Origin: Onchocerca volvulus
Taxonomy: Eukaryota > Nematoda > Chromadorea > Rhabditida > Onchocercidae
Length of the DNA stretch: 64,000 nucleotides
Assembly (NCBI GenBank): GCA_000499405.2
Contig: HG738139.1
Span: 15,910,858 to 15,974,857, forward strand
Direction: 5' to 3'
Shown: piece after piece, positions 41,601 to 53,777 of the stretch
Position numbering within the stretch: the first letter of the stretch is position 1
Layout: each line of letters begins with the position of its first letter
Notes under the pieces: generated by a model
The model's input: only the letters and a program-made list of their open reading frames with translations
The model's database searches: none
What the model was told of the DNA's origin: nothing
Program-made: the position numbers and the translations under genes

Positions 41601-42274
41601 TGCAAATTAAATGTTCCGTAAACTAAACAGACTTAAACTCGAATGATATTTGTGAAATTTTGATGTAAAAAAAATAGATACTATATATATGTTATCATTT
41701 AGTGCTAATTTTTTCACTTGTTTATTTATTTTCTTGTTTACTTGTTTATTTGTTTACTTTAGCAGAAAAGCAATTAGTTGAAAATGAAAAAAAAAGAAAG
41801 AAAGAGAAAGAAAAGAAATATTACCTGACTTACTGTGAACGGTATTTGGGCAAGAAAAATAAGGGCAAGTAATTGCAGCACTGATAAGGCAGAACAAATA
41901 ATTGCTGAGTAAATAATTCTCATCGGTATCAACGCATAAATTGTAAAAATAACTAGTGAAATAGGCAAAAGAGCTGAATAACCATACGGTAATAAAGCTA
42001 TCGTAGTTGTTGCAAGCAACTGTACAGTACCGTATAGAATGTACCGTATAAGAGTTGGTTTGAAGAGTAGAAAGGCTTGCAAGATGATGCATACGGTAGC
42101 ACTAATTGCATTAATAATAAGCATAAAATCAAGTTGTAGCAAATGAATTAAAGCAATAAATAGGCAATAAGCAGCCCAAAGACATTGCAAATGCAGTAAA
42201 TGTGCACGAGAATGCACCAACAATGATTGCTGATAAAGTTGTTCCAAATGTTGATCACCAAATTTAGCATTCAT
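17664..42274 (-). CDS. Divergent membrane-bound class III adenylyl cyclase-like protein, catalytic residues largely lost
   Basis: Twenty-three exons join in frame (about 1272 residues): 42274-41825, 32690-32541, 31024-30918, 30488-30377, 27624-27503, 27382-27224, 26950-26690, 26359-26242, 25831-25571, 25087-24992, 24609-24389, 22360-22243, 21864-21712, 21300-21229, 21100-21008, 20662-20557, 20163-19841, 19690-19472, 19255-18999, 18868-18755, 18606-18485, 18297-18267, 17817-17664. Order is six helices (exon 1), C1 cyclase domain (about 236-380), linker, second helix set (about 494-725), C2 domain (about 726-940) and a 330-residue Ser-rich tail. C1 keeps SGIPAARDDH and GIFGLTKWHYD but has Arg for the first metal Asp (VVYCRLVG); the second Asp stays (LQSDG). 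C2 has TYELIG for the usual YDIWGN and lacks the following Asn and Arg. In vertebrates such enzymes make cAMP; this may be a regulatory pseudo-cyclase. C. elegans ACY-3 is a possible counterpart. The exon 21/22 junction is ambiguous. Confidence 0.82.
32691..41824 (-). other. 9.1-kb first intron of the cyclase-like gene
   Basis: This intron separates the exon encoding the first six helices from the rest. It is AT-rich with many homopolymer runs and no convincing exon on either strand. One less AT-rich island lies near 36950-37110. Long first introns often carry enhancers, but none can be named from this sequence. Confidence 0.65.
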
Positions 42275-42327
42275 TATGATAGATGATATTGAATGAAATT
42301 TTTAAAACTATTTTTCAATCGAAAAAT

Positions 42328-42337
42328 CTGCAAAAAA
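42328..42337 (-). promoter_or_regulatory. 3' splice acceptor 53 bases before the cyclase start codon
   Basis: On the minus strand TTTTTTGCAG precedes a 53-base leader that ends at the ATG at 42274. It could be a spliced-leader acceptor or the end of a 5' untranslated intron. It supports the chosen start, since little room remains for extra coding sequence. Confidence 0.45.
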
Positions 42338-43219
42338 TCGATGACAATAGTAGATGTTGGTACCACTGCCAGGTAGTAATAATAGTAATAATAATAATAA
42401 TAGAAGTTGCTAATTTTATAATGATAATGATAGTAACAAAAAATAATAGCAACAAATAGTAATTTAATAAGTATGAAGAATAGCGAAGTGTGTAAATTAC
42501 TACATAAAAATATCTATAAATAATGAAAAAGTTAAAATTTGAAATATCAAACGAATAAATTCCATTTAATCATTCTACATTTCATTCATTTCCTATCCTT
42601 TTTTTTTTTAAATCAAAAAATTATCGTTCATTCTATCAAAAGCAAAATTATTGCGCAATAAAATTAATGATAAATTCTTTCAAAAAGACGGAAGATTTAT
42701 TGAAATTCAATTAAATTAGTTATTTGCTAAAAATAAAAAATAACAAATAAAATAAAAAAGTTCAGCAAAAAAAAAAAAAAAGGAAAAGAAAAAGAAATCC
42801 AAGAAATATCAATCAAAAATAATGAAAGAATGAAACAATGAAATAAGAAATAACAACAATGCCATCTCATTTGATTTGATTTCATTGGATTTCTATGAAG
42901 AAAGGCAAACAAAAGATTGATATTAGTGGTTTAAAAAATGGAGAGAACGAAAAAAAAAAACGAAGAAAAGGCTTCGTTTTTATTTATTGGAAATGAAAAA
43001 TTAAAAATAAAATGAAAATTTAACGAAATAAAAAAAATAAAATTTCCCTTATGCGAAAAAAAAAAGAAAAAAGTTAATGTTATAGTTTGAAATTAAATTT
43101 AAATTTATGATGAAAGTGAAGAGGGAAAGAGATGAGGAAAAAATGCTGTAAGGTTGCGCTGGATTTAGAAAGAAATGACAATGACAAAATGCTTCATTTC
43201 TTCTTTCCTTCTCTAATCA

Positions 43220-43250
<31 letters not shown>

Positions 43251-43680
43251 TGTCTTTCATTTCAATCAAAGTTTAAAAAAAAAAAAATGACACTTTCATT
43301 GATGATTATTTTCCATGATCAATAATATCATCAATAAGTGTAACAATAGTCGTTAGCAAAATAACAATAGCAATAACAATAACAATAATAACAATAGCAA
43401 TAAAAATTGTGAAATAAGAAGGAGAAAGGTGAATGCTAAGCAAATAATTATTGGAAATGATGTCAAGTAATTGTAATGGTAGAAGTAATTTGTTGTTGTA
43501 ATTGTTGTAGTAGTGGTTGTTGTAGTAGTAAGAACGGTTACAACTGGAAATCAACGGAAATTTTAGCAAACCAACTGACTCATCTCCTTCATCTTCCTGC
43601 AGTGGGTGGAATGGGACGGACGAAATGAACGAAACTAACCAACCAACTTTGATGATAACCCATCTAACACCTTGAACAAA

Positions 43681-44100
43681 TCAACTTACTCACTAATTGA
43701 CTAACTATGAACTGATATATTTGAATAGAATTAACGAATTACTTATATCAACGATATTATATTAGCAAATATCAAATAATCCCTCCGAAAAAAAGTTAAT
43801 AAATAAATAATTGATAAAAAGTTATTAATTTTTTGATTTCATAAAATTTGTATTAAAAAATGGAATAAATTGATTGAAAATAGAGATAACTGATTACTTA
43901 AAAAAATCAACTTATTAACTAATTAATTAACTATGAACCGGAATATTTGAGCGGAATTAATGAGATTACTTATGTTACCGATATTATATTATCAATATCA
44001 AATAATTCCTTCAAAAAGTAGTGATAATAAGTAAATAATTGATAACAAATTATTGATTTTTAATCCCATGAAATCATATTCAAAAATAGAGATAATTGAT
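43681..44100 (+). repeat. Diverged tandem duplication of about 200 bases
   Basis: Copy 1 (about 43681-43895) and copy 2 (about 43907-44100) share a colinear series of blocks. These are TCAACTTA, TAACTATGAAC, GATATTATATTA, ATATCAAATAAT, AATAATTGATAA and ATAGAGATAA. Spacing and sequence have drifted. No reading frame is kept. Confidence 0.75.
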
Positions 44101-44910
44101 TGAGATCAATCATGATTACAGTCAGATTTATAATATCTTTCAAGTATTCATAATTATTGTTCCATTTTTTAATTAAATAGGAAATCGAAATTTAATGTGA
44201 ATACGATATTAGAATTTATATAAATTTTATCGGAATGATCATTCTGATTTTCGTAAAAATGAATGAAAAGAAAAAATAAACGAGAGGAAATCAAATTTTG
44301 GATCATTCGAAATAATTGAATAAAAAAGCTCAACAATTTAATTATAGCTTTGCTTTTCCTTTTTTTTTTTTTTTTAACGAATGAAACTTTTTCGTTATAT
44401 TTATCAAATGTTACATATGTATCGTTATTGATTATTACTAAAAATAGTTCTATAAACTTCTCTCAAATTCATTTTCATCAAGTTTTCCTCCTTTTTTCTT
44501 TCAGAATCAAAAAAAAAATTTCAAAATTAAAATAAAAATAAAATAAATAAATGGCATGTTTATTAGGCAATACATTTGTTTACATAATGTATGGCTATAC
44601 AAAAATTATGTCCAGAAATAAGTAGAACTTACATGATTAATTGTCAAAAATCTTTCATTATCTTCATCAACTTATTCAAACTTAGGCTATTTCAAATGGT
44701 ACACACAATATTCCTTTTAGGTATATTTAAAATCTCTCGATCATGATATTCTATCATGATTGATAATAACACATTATTTAGTCACTTTATAATTCCATAA
44801 ATTGAAATCAAAAATTGTTTCAGTTTATTTCAAAGGATTTCATATCTGCAAAAACAATAAAAGTAGCAATAATTATATACTATATAATTGTGCTTTTTAA
44901 TATTTATATT

Positions 44911-44916
<6 letters not shown>

Positions 44917-44942
<26 letters not shown>

Positions 44943-44943
44943 T
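44917..44943 (+). repeat. (TA)n microsatellite
   Basis: A TA dinucleotide array in an AT-rich intergenic stretch; its left flank is also TA-rich. Confidence 0.9.
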
Positions 44944-46710
44944 CAGAAATCAAATTTTATCATCCAAAAAATAGAAAAAAATAAATTCTATGATAGAAAG
45001 GTTGTGATAATTTTTCTGGTTTAGAAATAAAACTCTTAGTTTTATCTAAGAAGAATTAAATTGCCATAATTAACAGAAATTATCAATATAGCTGGAAAAT
45101 GATCATTGTATTGGTAATAAACTAAAATTATTTTATAAAAAAAGAAATTTATTTGCAATTTTTATCAAATAATTACATAAAGAAGAAAAATTATCGTGAA
45201 TTAGAAATGTTATAAAGATGAGATATTGCGTAAATAAAAAATGAAAGTAATCGTTAAAATGGTCATTGATTTTTGCAAAATATACACAATAAAATATATT
45301 AAAGGTGAAACTAAAATGAAATAAAAAAAAATTTCAAAGAAGGAAAATAAACTTAAATTCATGAAAACCAAATATTTTAATTTTCGAACAATTCCTATCT
45401 GCCATCGAGAAATGTAATAATCGGATTAAATAATGTTCTAACAATATGTCTAATTTTTCCATTCTTTAAAAAAGAAAAAAATATTTTAATGTAAGATAAA
45501 TGATCCAAAATTTTTTTATATTTTATATTTTAGAAGGTAGAATACCGAAAACTGGAAACTATAATTATTTTTTAGAACCGGAAATTAAACATAATTACTA
45601 TCGTTTTAAGGAAAAATGATTTTAAGAATAAATTTATGCGACAAAGTATTAATGCGTATTTCTAAAGTGATTATCACTTAGTTTATGCAAATTTAAGTGA
45701 TAAAAGTTATCATATTTCATAATTTAGTTATAATTTATAAATAAACATGTATACAAATAGGCATATGAAATATACTACATGTACATCAACATATACATTA
45801 TATTTATATATTGATCAGAATTCCATCATTGGTCAGTATTGCTGATAATAATATATCTTTTTGATAATTTCCACAAATCATTCTTTTCTGATGTTTAAGT
45901 GTTGACCCGCTTTTTCCCGTTGACCTGTAGATTGGTTAATGAATGATGAAAAGAGAAAGAAAGGATGTATATGTTAATAATATTAATTAAATTAAATGTC
46001 TCTTCCGATCTTATCCAATTTTTATTTTTGACTGTTGTTTACCTGTTATTTACTAATGCTTTTCATTACTGTTCATGTTGTGTTGAAACATTTAATTAAT
46101 ACTTTTAAAATGAAATGAATTTTGGAAAAGCAACGAATACATCTGGAATAATTTAAGCATTATGTAAAATTAACAATGAACAAAATTGCCAATTAAGTAT
46201 GCTATTACTTTTTAAATTATTTTTAATTTGAAATATAATTTAGCTATTTTATCTCTAACATAAAAGATTAATTTGTTATCTAATAAAATCCATTTATTCG
46301 AAATACTTATTCTACGTTATAGATTGTTTTATGTTAAGCATTTCAGTTAACTTTTATTATAAATAAATCTTCAATTAGTAAACAATTTACTTTCTTAAAC
46401 ATAAAAGCATTTCAATTCCATACATCATTAGATTTGAGATAAGTTGGAAACGAAATACGGACTTTAAAAGTTTATAATCTTTTTTACAAAATCTGTGCCG
46501 CCTGGTGTATAAAACATGTGAATGTAAATCTCTTTTGGCTTACTAATTCTACGGATTACTATTTTAGCCTTATTTGCTTTACCTTATATGTCATTTATTG
46601 TTATATTCGATTGTTCTGCCAACAATTTACTCATTTGGAATAATTTTTCGATATACCTTATTTCTCATTTTCCGGATAAACAATAATTTACATAATTTTC
46701 AACATCTTTT

Positions 46711-46712
<2 letters not shown>

Positions 46713-46741
<29 letters not shown>
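46713..46741 (+). repeat. Poly-T run (29 bases)
   Basis: An uninterrupted T run, the longest in the window apart from the A run at 16565-16595. It could be an old retrotransposed tail in reverse orientation, but no element body is recognisable beside it. Confidence 0.85.
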
Positions 46742-46746
<5 letters not shown>

Positions 46747-48731
46747 CTAAAATGAAGAGAATGAAAGAAATGAATTTGTGAATTGATTCAAAATAAAATT
46801 TTGCAATATAAATTATAATTACAAACTATATTAAATAAAATTTAAAAAGTAGATCATTATAAAATTAATGATTCTAAAGTATTATGCAATGGAAAGAAAA
46901 AAAAAAAAGGAAAAGAAACAATATCTCAAATAACTTTCAATTTGGTGATTAATAACAGCTAAATTAAACAGATGGGAGAGAAATTAAAAATAAAAATAAA
47001 TAACAGATCAAATAAATAAATGAAAATTTGTTAGAGAGATAAATTGGCAGCGAAAAGAGAAACATATAAATAACATTTGATATGATAAATTTAAAACAGA
47101 AGCAAAGAAAGCAAGCAAAACTTCAACATGAAACAGAAAAAAGTAACAAAATATTGACATCACTTGTTTGTTATTTACTAATACTTATTTGTTGGAGTCT
47201 GATGAAAAATATAGTTTGAATGCTAAATATAGCATTCATTTCAATTACTCTCAATTATATTTAAAAAACCAACCCTCTTATAATACTTAGAGCTGTGAAT
47301 TAAAAAAAATATATATATATATATATCACGAATCACATCGTCCTTAGACACCACTGATTTGAATGCGAAAATTATCAACCATCCAGATTTGTGAAAGAAA
47401 TAATGATTTCCAATTAGAATCAAATTAAACTTAAATATTGTATTGTACAAATATATGGAAATCATATAACTTACAAAGTTAGTTTGTAAAATAAAATCGA
47501 TATTTCATCATAAAAAAGAAACATATAAAGAAAAATAAATATAAATAATGTAAAAATAAATATTTCCTGTTGCTTCCAAATTTTAATATATGCAGAGAAA
47601 TATTACAATATTTGCGAATTCTCCTGGTTTGCTCATTTATTCGCAATCATATTCATTGATATCAAATGATAATATTATCCGGTTGATTGACTTGTCATAA
47701 CATGATAGATTAGTCAATTAATTGTGTTTAAAACATAATTGACTCTTTCGCTTTTCAATTTATTTATATCAACATGAAAGATATATATAATAAAATGATT
47801 ACACATAGCAAATTATCATGATGATAAAATCCATTTAAGTCCAACCCTTTAAGAAATTCGATCGATAAACGGAGAATAAGTTGTACATCGAAAGTTGTTA
47901 TTGAAAGGTTGATGTTGATCATTGTGAACAGCAATAATAAAATATTCGTGCTTTAGCAATAGTATTGACTTGCGAAAACGATACGCATTTTAACGGGCAA
48001 GTAAGTCTGCCACTGTTAATAGTTCCCAAGTTATCAGCGATACAAAATGAAACAGATGACAGCTCGAGTGAAGAGATATGATAGGAAAAATTCGGTGTAT
48101 CACTGATATGCAGTCTGTTTTGACAGATTTTCTCAGGAAAAAACAAAAAACAAAAAAACTACTAATAAAAGAAATATTATTAAGGTAAAAAAAAATATCG
48201 TCTTTGTAACTCCTCTCATTCCATTACATAAAATAATCCGTAGATCTAATTTATGCTTACTGTATTTGCTATTTTATCGTCATTTTCCCTAAATTCATAC
48301 CATTATATTATTATTTGAAAATCTTACGAAGGAAAATCAAATATAACAGTACATAGTAAAGACCAATTTTTTTCATAAAAATTCTAATCAATTAGCTCTC
48401 TGAATCATCCTTTTGCTTCTTCGTCCAGAAAAAAAAAAGAAAAAAAAGAAAAAAAAAGGGAAAAAATATGAAAAAAAAAAAATAAAAAGAAAAATGAGAA
48501 GAAAACGAAAAAAAATGCAATAGAAAAAAAACTTGAAAAAATTTAGGATTTATCATCAGTAGTTCCTTCAAGACCAACTTAACAATGAGGATATTTTTTT
48601 TACATACAAAAACTCAAGAAAAAAAAGCTAATTTATCTACAGTTAAAAAAATTAGGCAGCTTGAACCTTACCAAATAGTCTACTTGATCAATTGACAAAG
48701 GTTTACTATACAAATAAATCAATTAACAATA

Positions 48732-51700
48732 TCAATTCGCTTTCTCAGCATTTTTCAGTGCTAGTAAATCGTATAGTCCCGTTGAAGAGAACAGCTCTAC
48801 ATTAACACTTGACGCTGCCGTTGAATTTTCATTAGCATTCTCTTCACTATGACTACAGTTATTACTCAGTCTCGTTTTTTGTATTTGAGCATTACTCCTT
48901 GAACTTATTCTTCCGCATAATTGTGAGTCCCGAATCAGTAAATGTTCTGATGATAATTCATCTATTAATTTTTCATTCTTGGTTCGATTTAAATGAACCC
49001 CTTCACTGGCGAGATAACCATACAATAATGGAATGTACTGTACCTTTCCAGCAGACCAAACCTATAAAAATGTTTGAAAGACTGGATAAATAAACCGAAT
49101 AAAAATGCCGTACAATATCATAGCATTTTTCATCAACCATTCTTACGTTTCTCATATTACATTATACTGTTTATCAAAAAATCAGTAAAATTGATTGAAT
49201 ATTTAATGAAAAATGATTTAATTTGATTTTACTTTGATGTTATGCCCAAAACAAAACGTTTTCAGGAAAAGAGGGCAGTGAAATTAATTATGATTAATGA
49301 AATACAAATGACTGAAATGGCATTTTAAAAATACACTCAGTCAATAATGTTATTATTTTATATGAACTTTTCCTTTGAAAAAAATAACAATCTTAATTAT
49401 AATTCAAATAAAAATTTCGATTTCTGATCAATTCCAATAAGTCGATCAGCAACTGGCCCCGTGGCCTAATGGATAAGGCGTCGCCCTCCTAAAGCGAAGA
49501 CTGCAGGTTCGAGTCCTGCTTGGGTCGTTAGACCAACCACTTTAGGAAAAAGATTCCGCGGTTTACGGGAATGCGACATTTTCTCTTGCTTAAATGTTAG
49601 TTGAGTGATTTCTAATTATCTTAACTTAATCCAAAGTTCATTTAATCTCTTTCGCAATGTTTTTTGCAATTTCAAACTTACAATAATCAGTAATGAGCCA
49701 TATTGAAATTTCGGAAAAAACGATAAAATGGTTGCTAGTCCGAAATTTGCTGCACCATTTATCAGTCCACAAGGAGCAAGAAAGAATGATGGCATTGTTT
49801 CAATCACAAACAGAGCAATAATCGTAGGATTTGCTGTAATTCAAAACAAATTTTTTCATTTATTTATATCAATTGCTTATATCATTAGAAGTATTGAATT
49901 TTTAACAGCTCAAACTAAAGAACAATATATTCATGTATTCAGTGAAATGGGCGATGATCCTGTATAAGCAGTGTTAATGTAAGGCTATTTTCATACAAGA
50001 TTATTGTATGAAAACTTTCGCAATGTAACAACCATAATCATTCAGAATGTGGTTTGATAAAATCATATGAAGCACAAAAATCCTTGAGAGATCTATGTCA
50101 CATCAACAATTAAATTGCTTACTACAAACAACCATATCAACGTTGGATTTTTAAAGATTAAAGTCATTTATATTATTTTAGTCATTATAATACAAGGAAT
50201 TAATTTATAATGCTCAAATTGTCTTACCACTGAAAGCAATAGCTATGCGTTGTCCATCTGGAGAAATCTTCATATCACGAATATATTCATCGACATTGCA
50301 TGTATTTCTACTACTATTACCAGCTCTACTACTATCCAGGTATTCTAGTATCATTTCTGAAAGATCATATACAGGAACAGCAATCTCTGATCCATACGAT
50401 AATCTGCAAAAATTATTGGTACATTGGTACAACTAGAAAACTGAAGCAAAAAAAAAGAAAAAAAAAACAGAAGTGAATGAAAATTTAATTCTCTATCATC
50501 TCAGAGCTGTCAAAGTACCCTGTTTTGCTAAAAAAAAAAGAATGATTTACCATCTTACATTACACTTAATGTATTATATAAACTATTTAATAAATTTTAG
50601 AAATCTATAGAAACAGGTAAGGAAGCCAACAAGGCAATGTTAAAAAGAACTGAACTCATATAAACACGAAATCAAATCAAAATTATTTAAATAAGGAATC
50701 CGAAATTCAACAAAGCTACGAATCTCGAAATTTTGAAATATAGCTTCATGAAAAGTTGAAACCACTTCAAAAATAATTCGTTATAATTCGCAGACCAAAG
50801 AATTATTACCAATGTTTTCTAATTTAGATAAGCAAATTACTTACTGATCACTCTCCATATTCTGTAGCTTTTTAACAAAATGAAGAGCACGAATGCAGGT
50901 CTCATTACGTGTTGCAAAAAAAAACACATCGCTCAAGGGAGTCCAAGCTGCTGCCATACAAACTCCTTTCAGTTTTTTCCATCGTTCTTCACGCCACAAA
51001 TGACGATCATAAACACTTTAAAAACAAACATGCAAAATTATAGTAAAAAAAGAAAAATTACAGTAACAGGAATTAAATTAAATAATTCACTGAAGATTTC
51101 AACAGAATCCTTGTACCTTATAATATTTCTGGCATATGCAACAGCTATTTTATCACCATTAGGGGAAATCCATACATGACGAATACGACCACCAGCCCAA
51201 GAACCAACTAGTTCGCTTTCACCATTACTTGTGTCCAGAACCTAATGTACTCACTGCATAATAATACTCAATCCACAAGCTAATGCATTTACTATGAAAT
51301 AATAATGGATCCGGAATCAAATTCTTAACACATCAAAAAGTTTAATCTTTAACCTATTATGTTTAATGAAAATCAGAAATCAGAAACAGAAACTGTTCCA
51401 TTCATTATTAAAAAAAAAAAAAAAAAAAATTCGTTAAAAAATATCAAATCATTTTTGTCGATGTATGTAATAAAAATAGAAGGACAATACAATATATGCA
51501 AAAATAGCTCTATAAATATGGGATGATTGTTAGATGTATTTAGTTTAAGATATATATTAAAAATAAAAATAAAAATAAATTATATGTAGGACAAATGTCG
51601 TTTTTCTGAAAAAAAAGAACTACCACAGCTAGAGTTTTCTTCCAAAATTTTCAACAATTTGAGAATAATTATTACTGTTTATTCAAATGCCTATAAATAT

Positions 51701-53777
51701 TATCAATAAGATGCAAGATAAAATACCTGCAAGCATGATAACGACGCCGAAACAACAAATAAAGCTTGATCAAAAACAGAATCCCAAAAACACTGTATAA
51801 TTGGAGCAAATGATGACATCTCAATTACATCTGCGCAATTGACTGATGGTCTGAAATGAGAATAGTATAAAGTACTTCCTATCAGAAGCTTATAAATATT
51901 ATTTAATGCAGCAAAATATATTCCAACCAACCGAATATTCAAATTTTGTTTGTCAAGCCTCCAAATTAACACAGCATGGGAACAAGCCACTGCTAGCACC
52001 ATACGATCAAATGGCCTAAATGAACAGACTGTAATCTGACAAAATTTAATCGATAATAAAGCCATGTTACAAAAACGATCCCTATAAAATCTCAAGCTGA
52101 AAATCAAAATCATTCAAAACAATTCACAGAACTTAATATTAAAATGAATCTTAAAAATTTATACTTAACATTAAAATTCATTCATGAGAAAAAGAAATGT
52201 TTGCATTTACTTCCAGGCCATATCAGTTACATTCTGCTGACGTTCATGCTTCAATGTAATAGGTGATCGATCTGAGCCGCAGCAAAAAATCCGAATGCAA
52301 TCGTTGTTTTGACATACTGCAATTCGATGACCACCGTTATGTACTGCAATACAACGAACCCAGTTTGTTGACCTGAAATGATGAATCACGGTGATAATCT
52401 TCGTTAACATAATAAAACAATTTGAATGAAAACCCAAACAAAATCAAAAAATTACTAAAATTACAATGTTCAACATAGGTTCAACTCAGCACCAATTAAA
52501 GTAGTCCAGGCATAAACTAATACTTGCTAAATTATATGTAAATAAAATACAAACGTTTGAGAACAAATTTTCTTACATACGCTGTAATCTTTCGATTCGG
52601 ATCTGTGATCAAAGTGATAATAAGATTAATTAAATAAGCAAAAAATTGCCATTTATTAGAGAAACATTACCAATTTAATGTAGATGAAGTTTGCACGATA
52701 GAATTATACAAGCTTTCTTCGGATTTAGCAAAAATATTAGTGATATCAGCCTGAGCTTTACTGAACACCTGACTTGCGGATGAAAGCCAGCCACTGTAGG
52801 GAACAGTTTCACTCACGGCATTTCTAACATAATCAACCAGACTACCAATACCTTTGGTGGTCCTCAAAATCAGAGAAACACTAAGAAAAATAATGAAGCA
52901 GTAAGCGGATAATCCATATATTATGTTGAACTATTAATCTTTCATATGAAACATATGTTTACTTAATGACAATTTCTCTTTTTTTTTTTAATTTTAAGGA
53001 ATTGCCAAATAAAAAAAAAAAAAAATAACCAGGAATTAAATATTGATTACAAACCAACTATTTACAGCTTGTTGAAATCGGCTTTGTTGATTATCCACAA
53101 AAGTTTCGCGAATGTTATCATGTGATACTGACTGTTGCAATCTGTCTAGCAATTCTTTTTCAATTTTTGGCAATGTACCTAGCTGAAACATTTGATAATT
53201 TTGCTGATATCATTAACATTTCTGCAAACTTATTAGTGCAAAATAATGACATATTTTAAACATATGGCAAAATTTTCCCACTGAAAACAGATTTTTTAAT
53301 CAAACGAATAAAAAAAACTAATTCTATTGAAAGAATAATTTTCAAATACTACATCAAAAAAAAATTATTCATATATTTCTTTCTTCATATATTTACATAT
53401 TAATGAGTATATTTCACATTAATCACTTAAAAGCTAAGTCAAAACTGCTCACACATTGAATTGTAAAAATAATTCAGTAAATTAAGAAAAAAAAAACTTT
53501 TCAATTACTGAATTAGTTATAATGGATAAATCAAAAATTATTTGGGAATAAAAATAAATCGAAGCATACAATCAGTTACTCTATACTTAAATGAATAAAA
53601 AATATATACAGAGAACGGATAATTTATTCGAAAATTTACTACATAACAAACCAATACATTCGCTTCCATTTCATGCAATTCCTTCTCAGCACCATAAATT
53701 AATCGACCGTTTGTTTCATACAAACAGACCGGAAGATCAACTGATGATTCAATCGGAGGAAATCCATACGGTGACAT
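48732..53777 (-). CDS. AAAS: Aladin (nuclear pore WD-repeat protein)
   Basis: Aladin is a WD-repeat nucleoporin on the cytoplasmic face of the nuclear pore. Eleven exons join in frame to 593 residues: 53777-53658, 53182-53055, 52880-52671, 52372-52211, 52015-51932, 51850-51727, 51241-51117, 51015-50845, 50403-50228, 49833-49682 and 49061-48732; human aladin has 546. Matches to human aladin are clear: VCLYETNGRLIYG near the start, LNWSTNWVRC followed by HRIAV (gap-free against human TNWSSCCLRV and KFAV), VTDMAWKPFDRMVLAVAC, VLIWRLD, ISPNGDKIAVAYA, AAAWTPLSDVFFFATR, MKISPDGQRIAIAFSG, LAPCGLINGAANFG and VWSAGKVQYIPL. The WD propeller spans about residues 150-510. A polar tail of about 85 residues follows. 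A TTTTTTTGAAG acceptor lies just before the ATG, possibly a trans-splice site. A tRNA-like gene lies in the last intron on the other strand. Confidence 0.93.
49455..49527 (+). tRNA. tRNA-Arg(CCT)-like gene, probably degenerate
   Basis: The 73-base sequence folds as a tRNA: acceptor GGCCCCG, D arm GCCT/AGGC, anticodon loop CTCCTAA (anticodon CCT, reads AGG), T arm GCAGG-TTCGAGT-CCTGC, and discriminator G. Both internal promoter boxes look intact (TGGCCTAATGG and GGTTCGAGTCC). Defects are a C-A mismatch at the foot of the anticodon stem (31/39) and a C-T mismatch plus two G-T wobbles in the acceptor stem, whose 3' side is TTGGGTC. It lies in an AAAS intron, opposite strand. It may be a decayed copy rather than a working gene. 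Confidence 0.82.

Larger units (their letters stand above)
42338..48731. other. Intergenic region between the cyclase-like gene and AAAS
   Basis: About 6.4 kb upstream of the cyclase-like gene and downstream of AAAS. It contains AAT/CAA-type trinucleotide repeats (42370-42410 and 43340-43400), a T run of 21 at 43231-43251, a diverged tandem duplication, an (AT)n array, a 29-base T run at 46713-46741 and an A-rich homopurine tract at 48427-48537. No coding gene can be supported. Confidence 0.6.

Noticed and set aside
43306..43569. Tyr/Asn/Ile-rich minus-strand frame
   Set aside because: Made of CAA/AAT-type simple repeats; no coding signature.
46520..46690. Hydrophobic open frames resembling a membrane protein
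   Set aside because: Two different frames look equally hydrophobic because of T-rich composition; no start, splice or family match.
49728..49967. Plus-strand frame of 79 codons
   Set aside because: Antisense to the AAAS exon at 49682-49833; the minus frame matches aladin.
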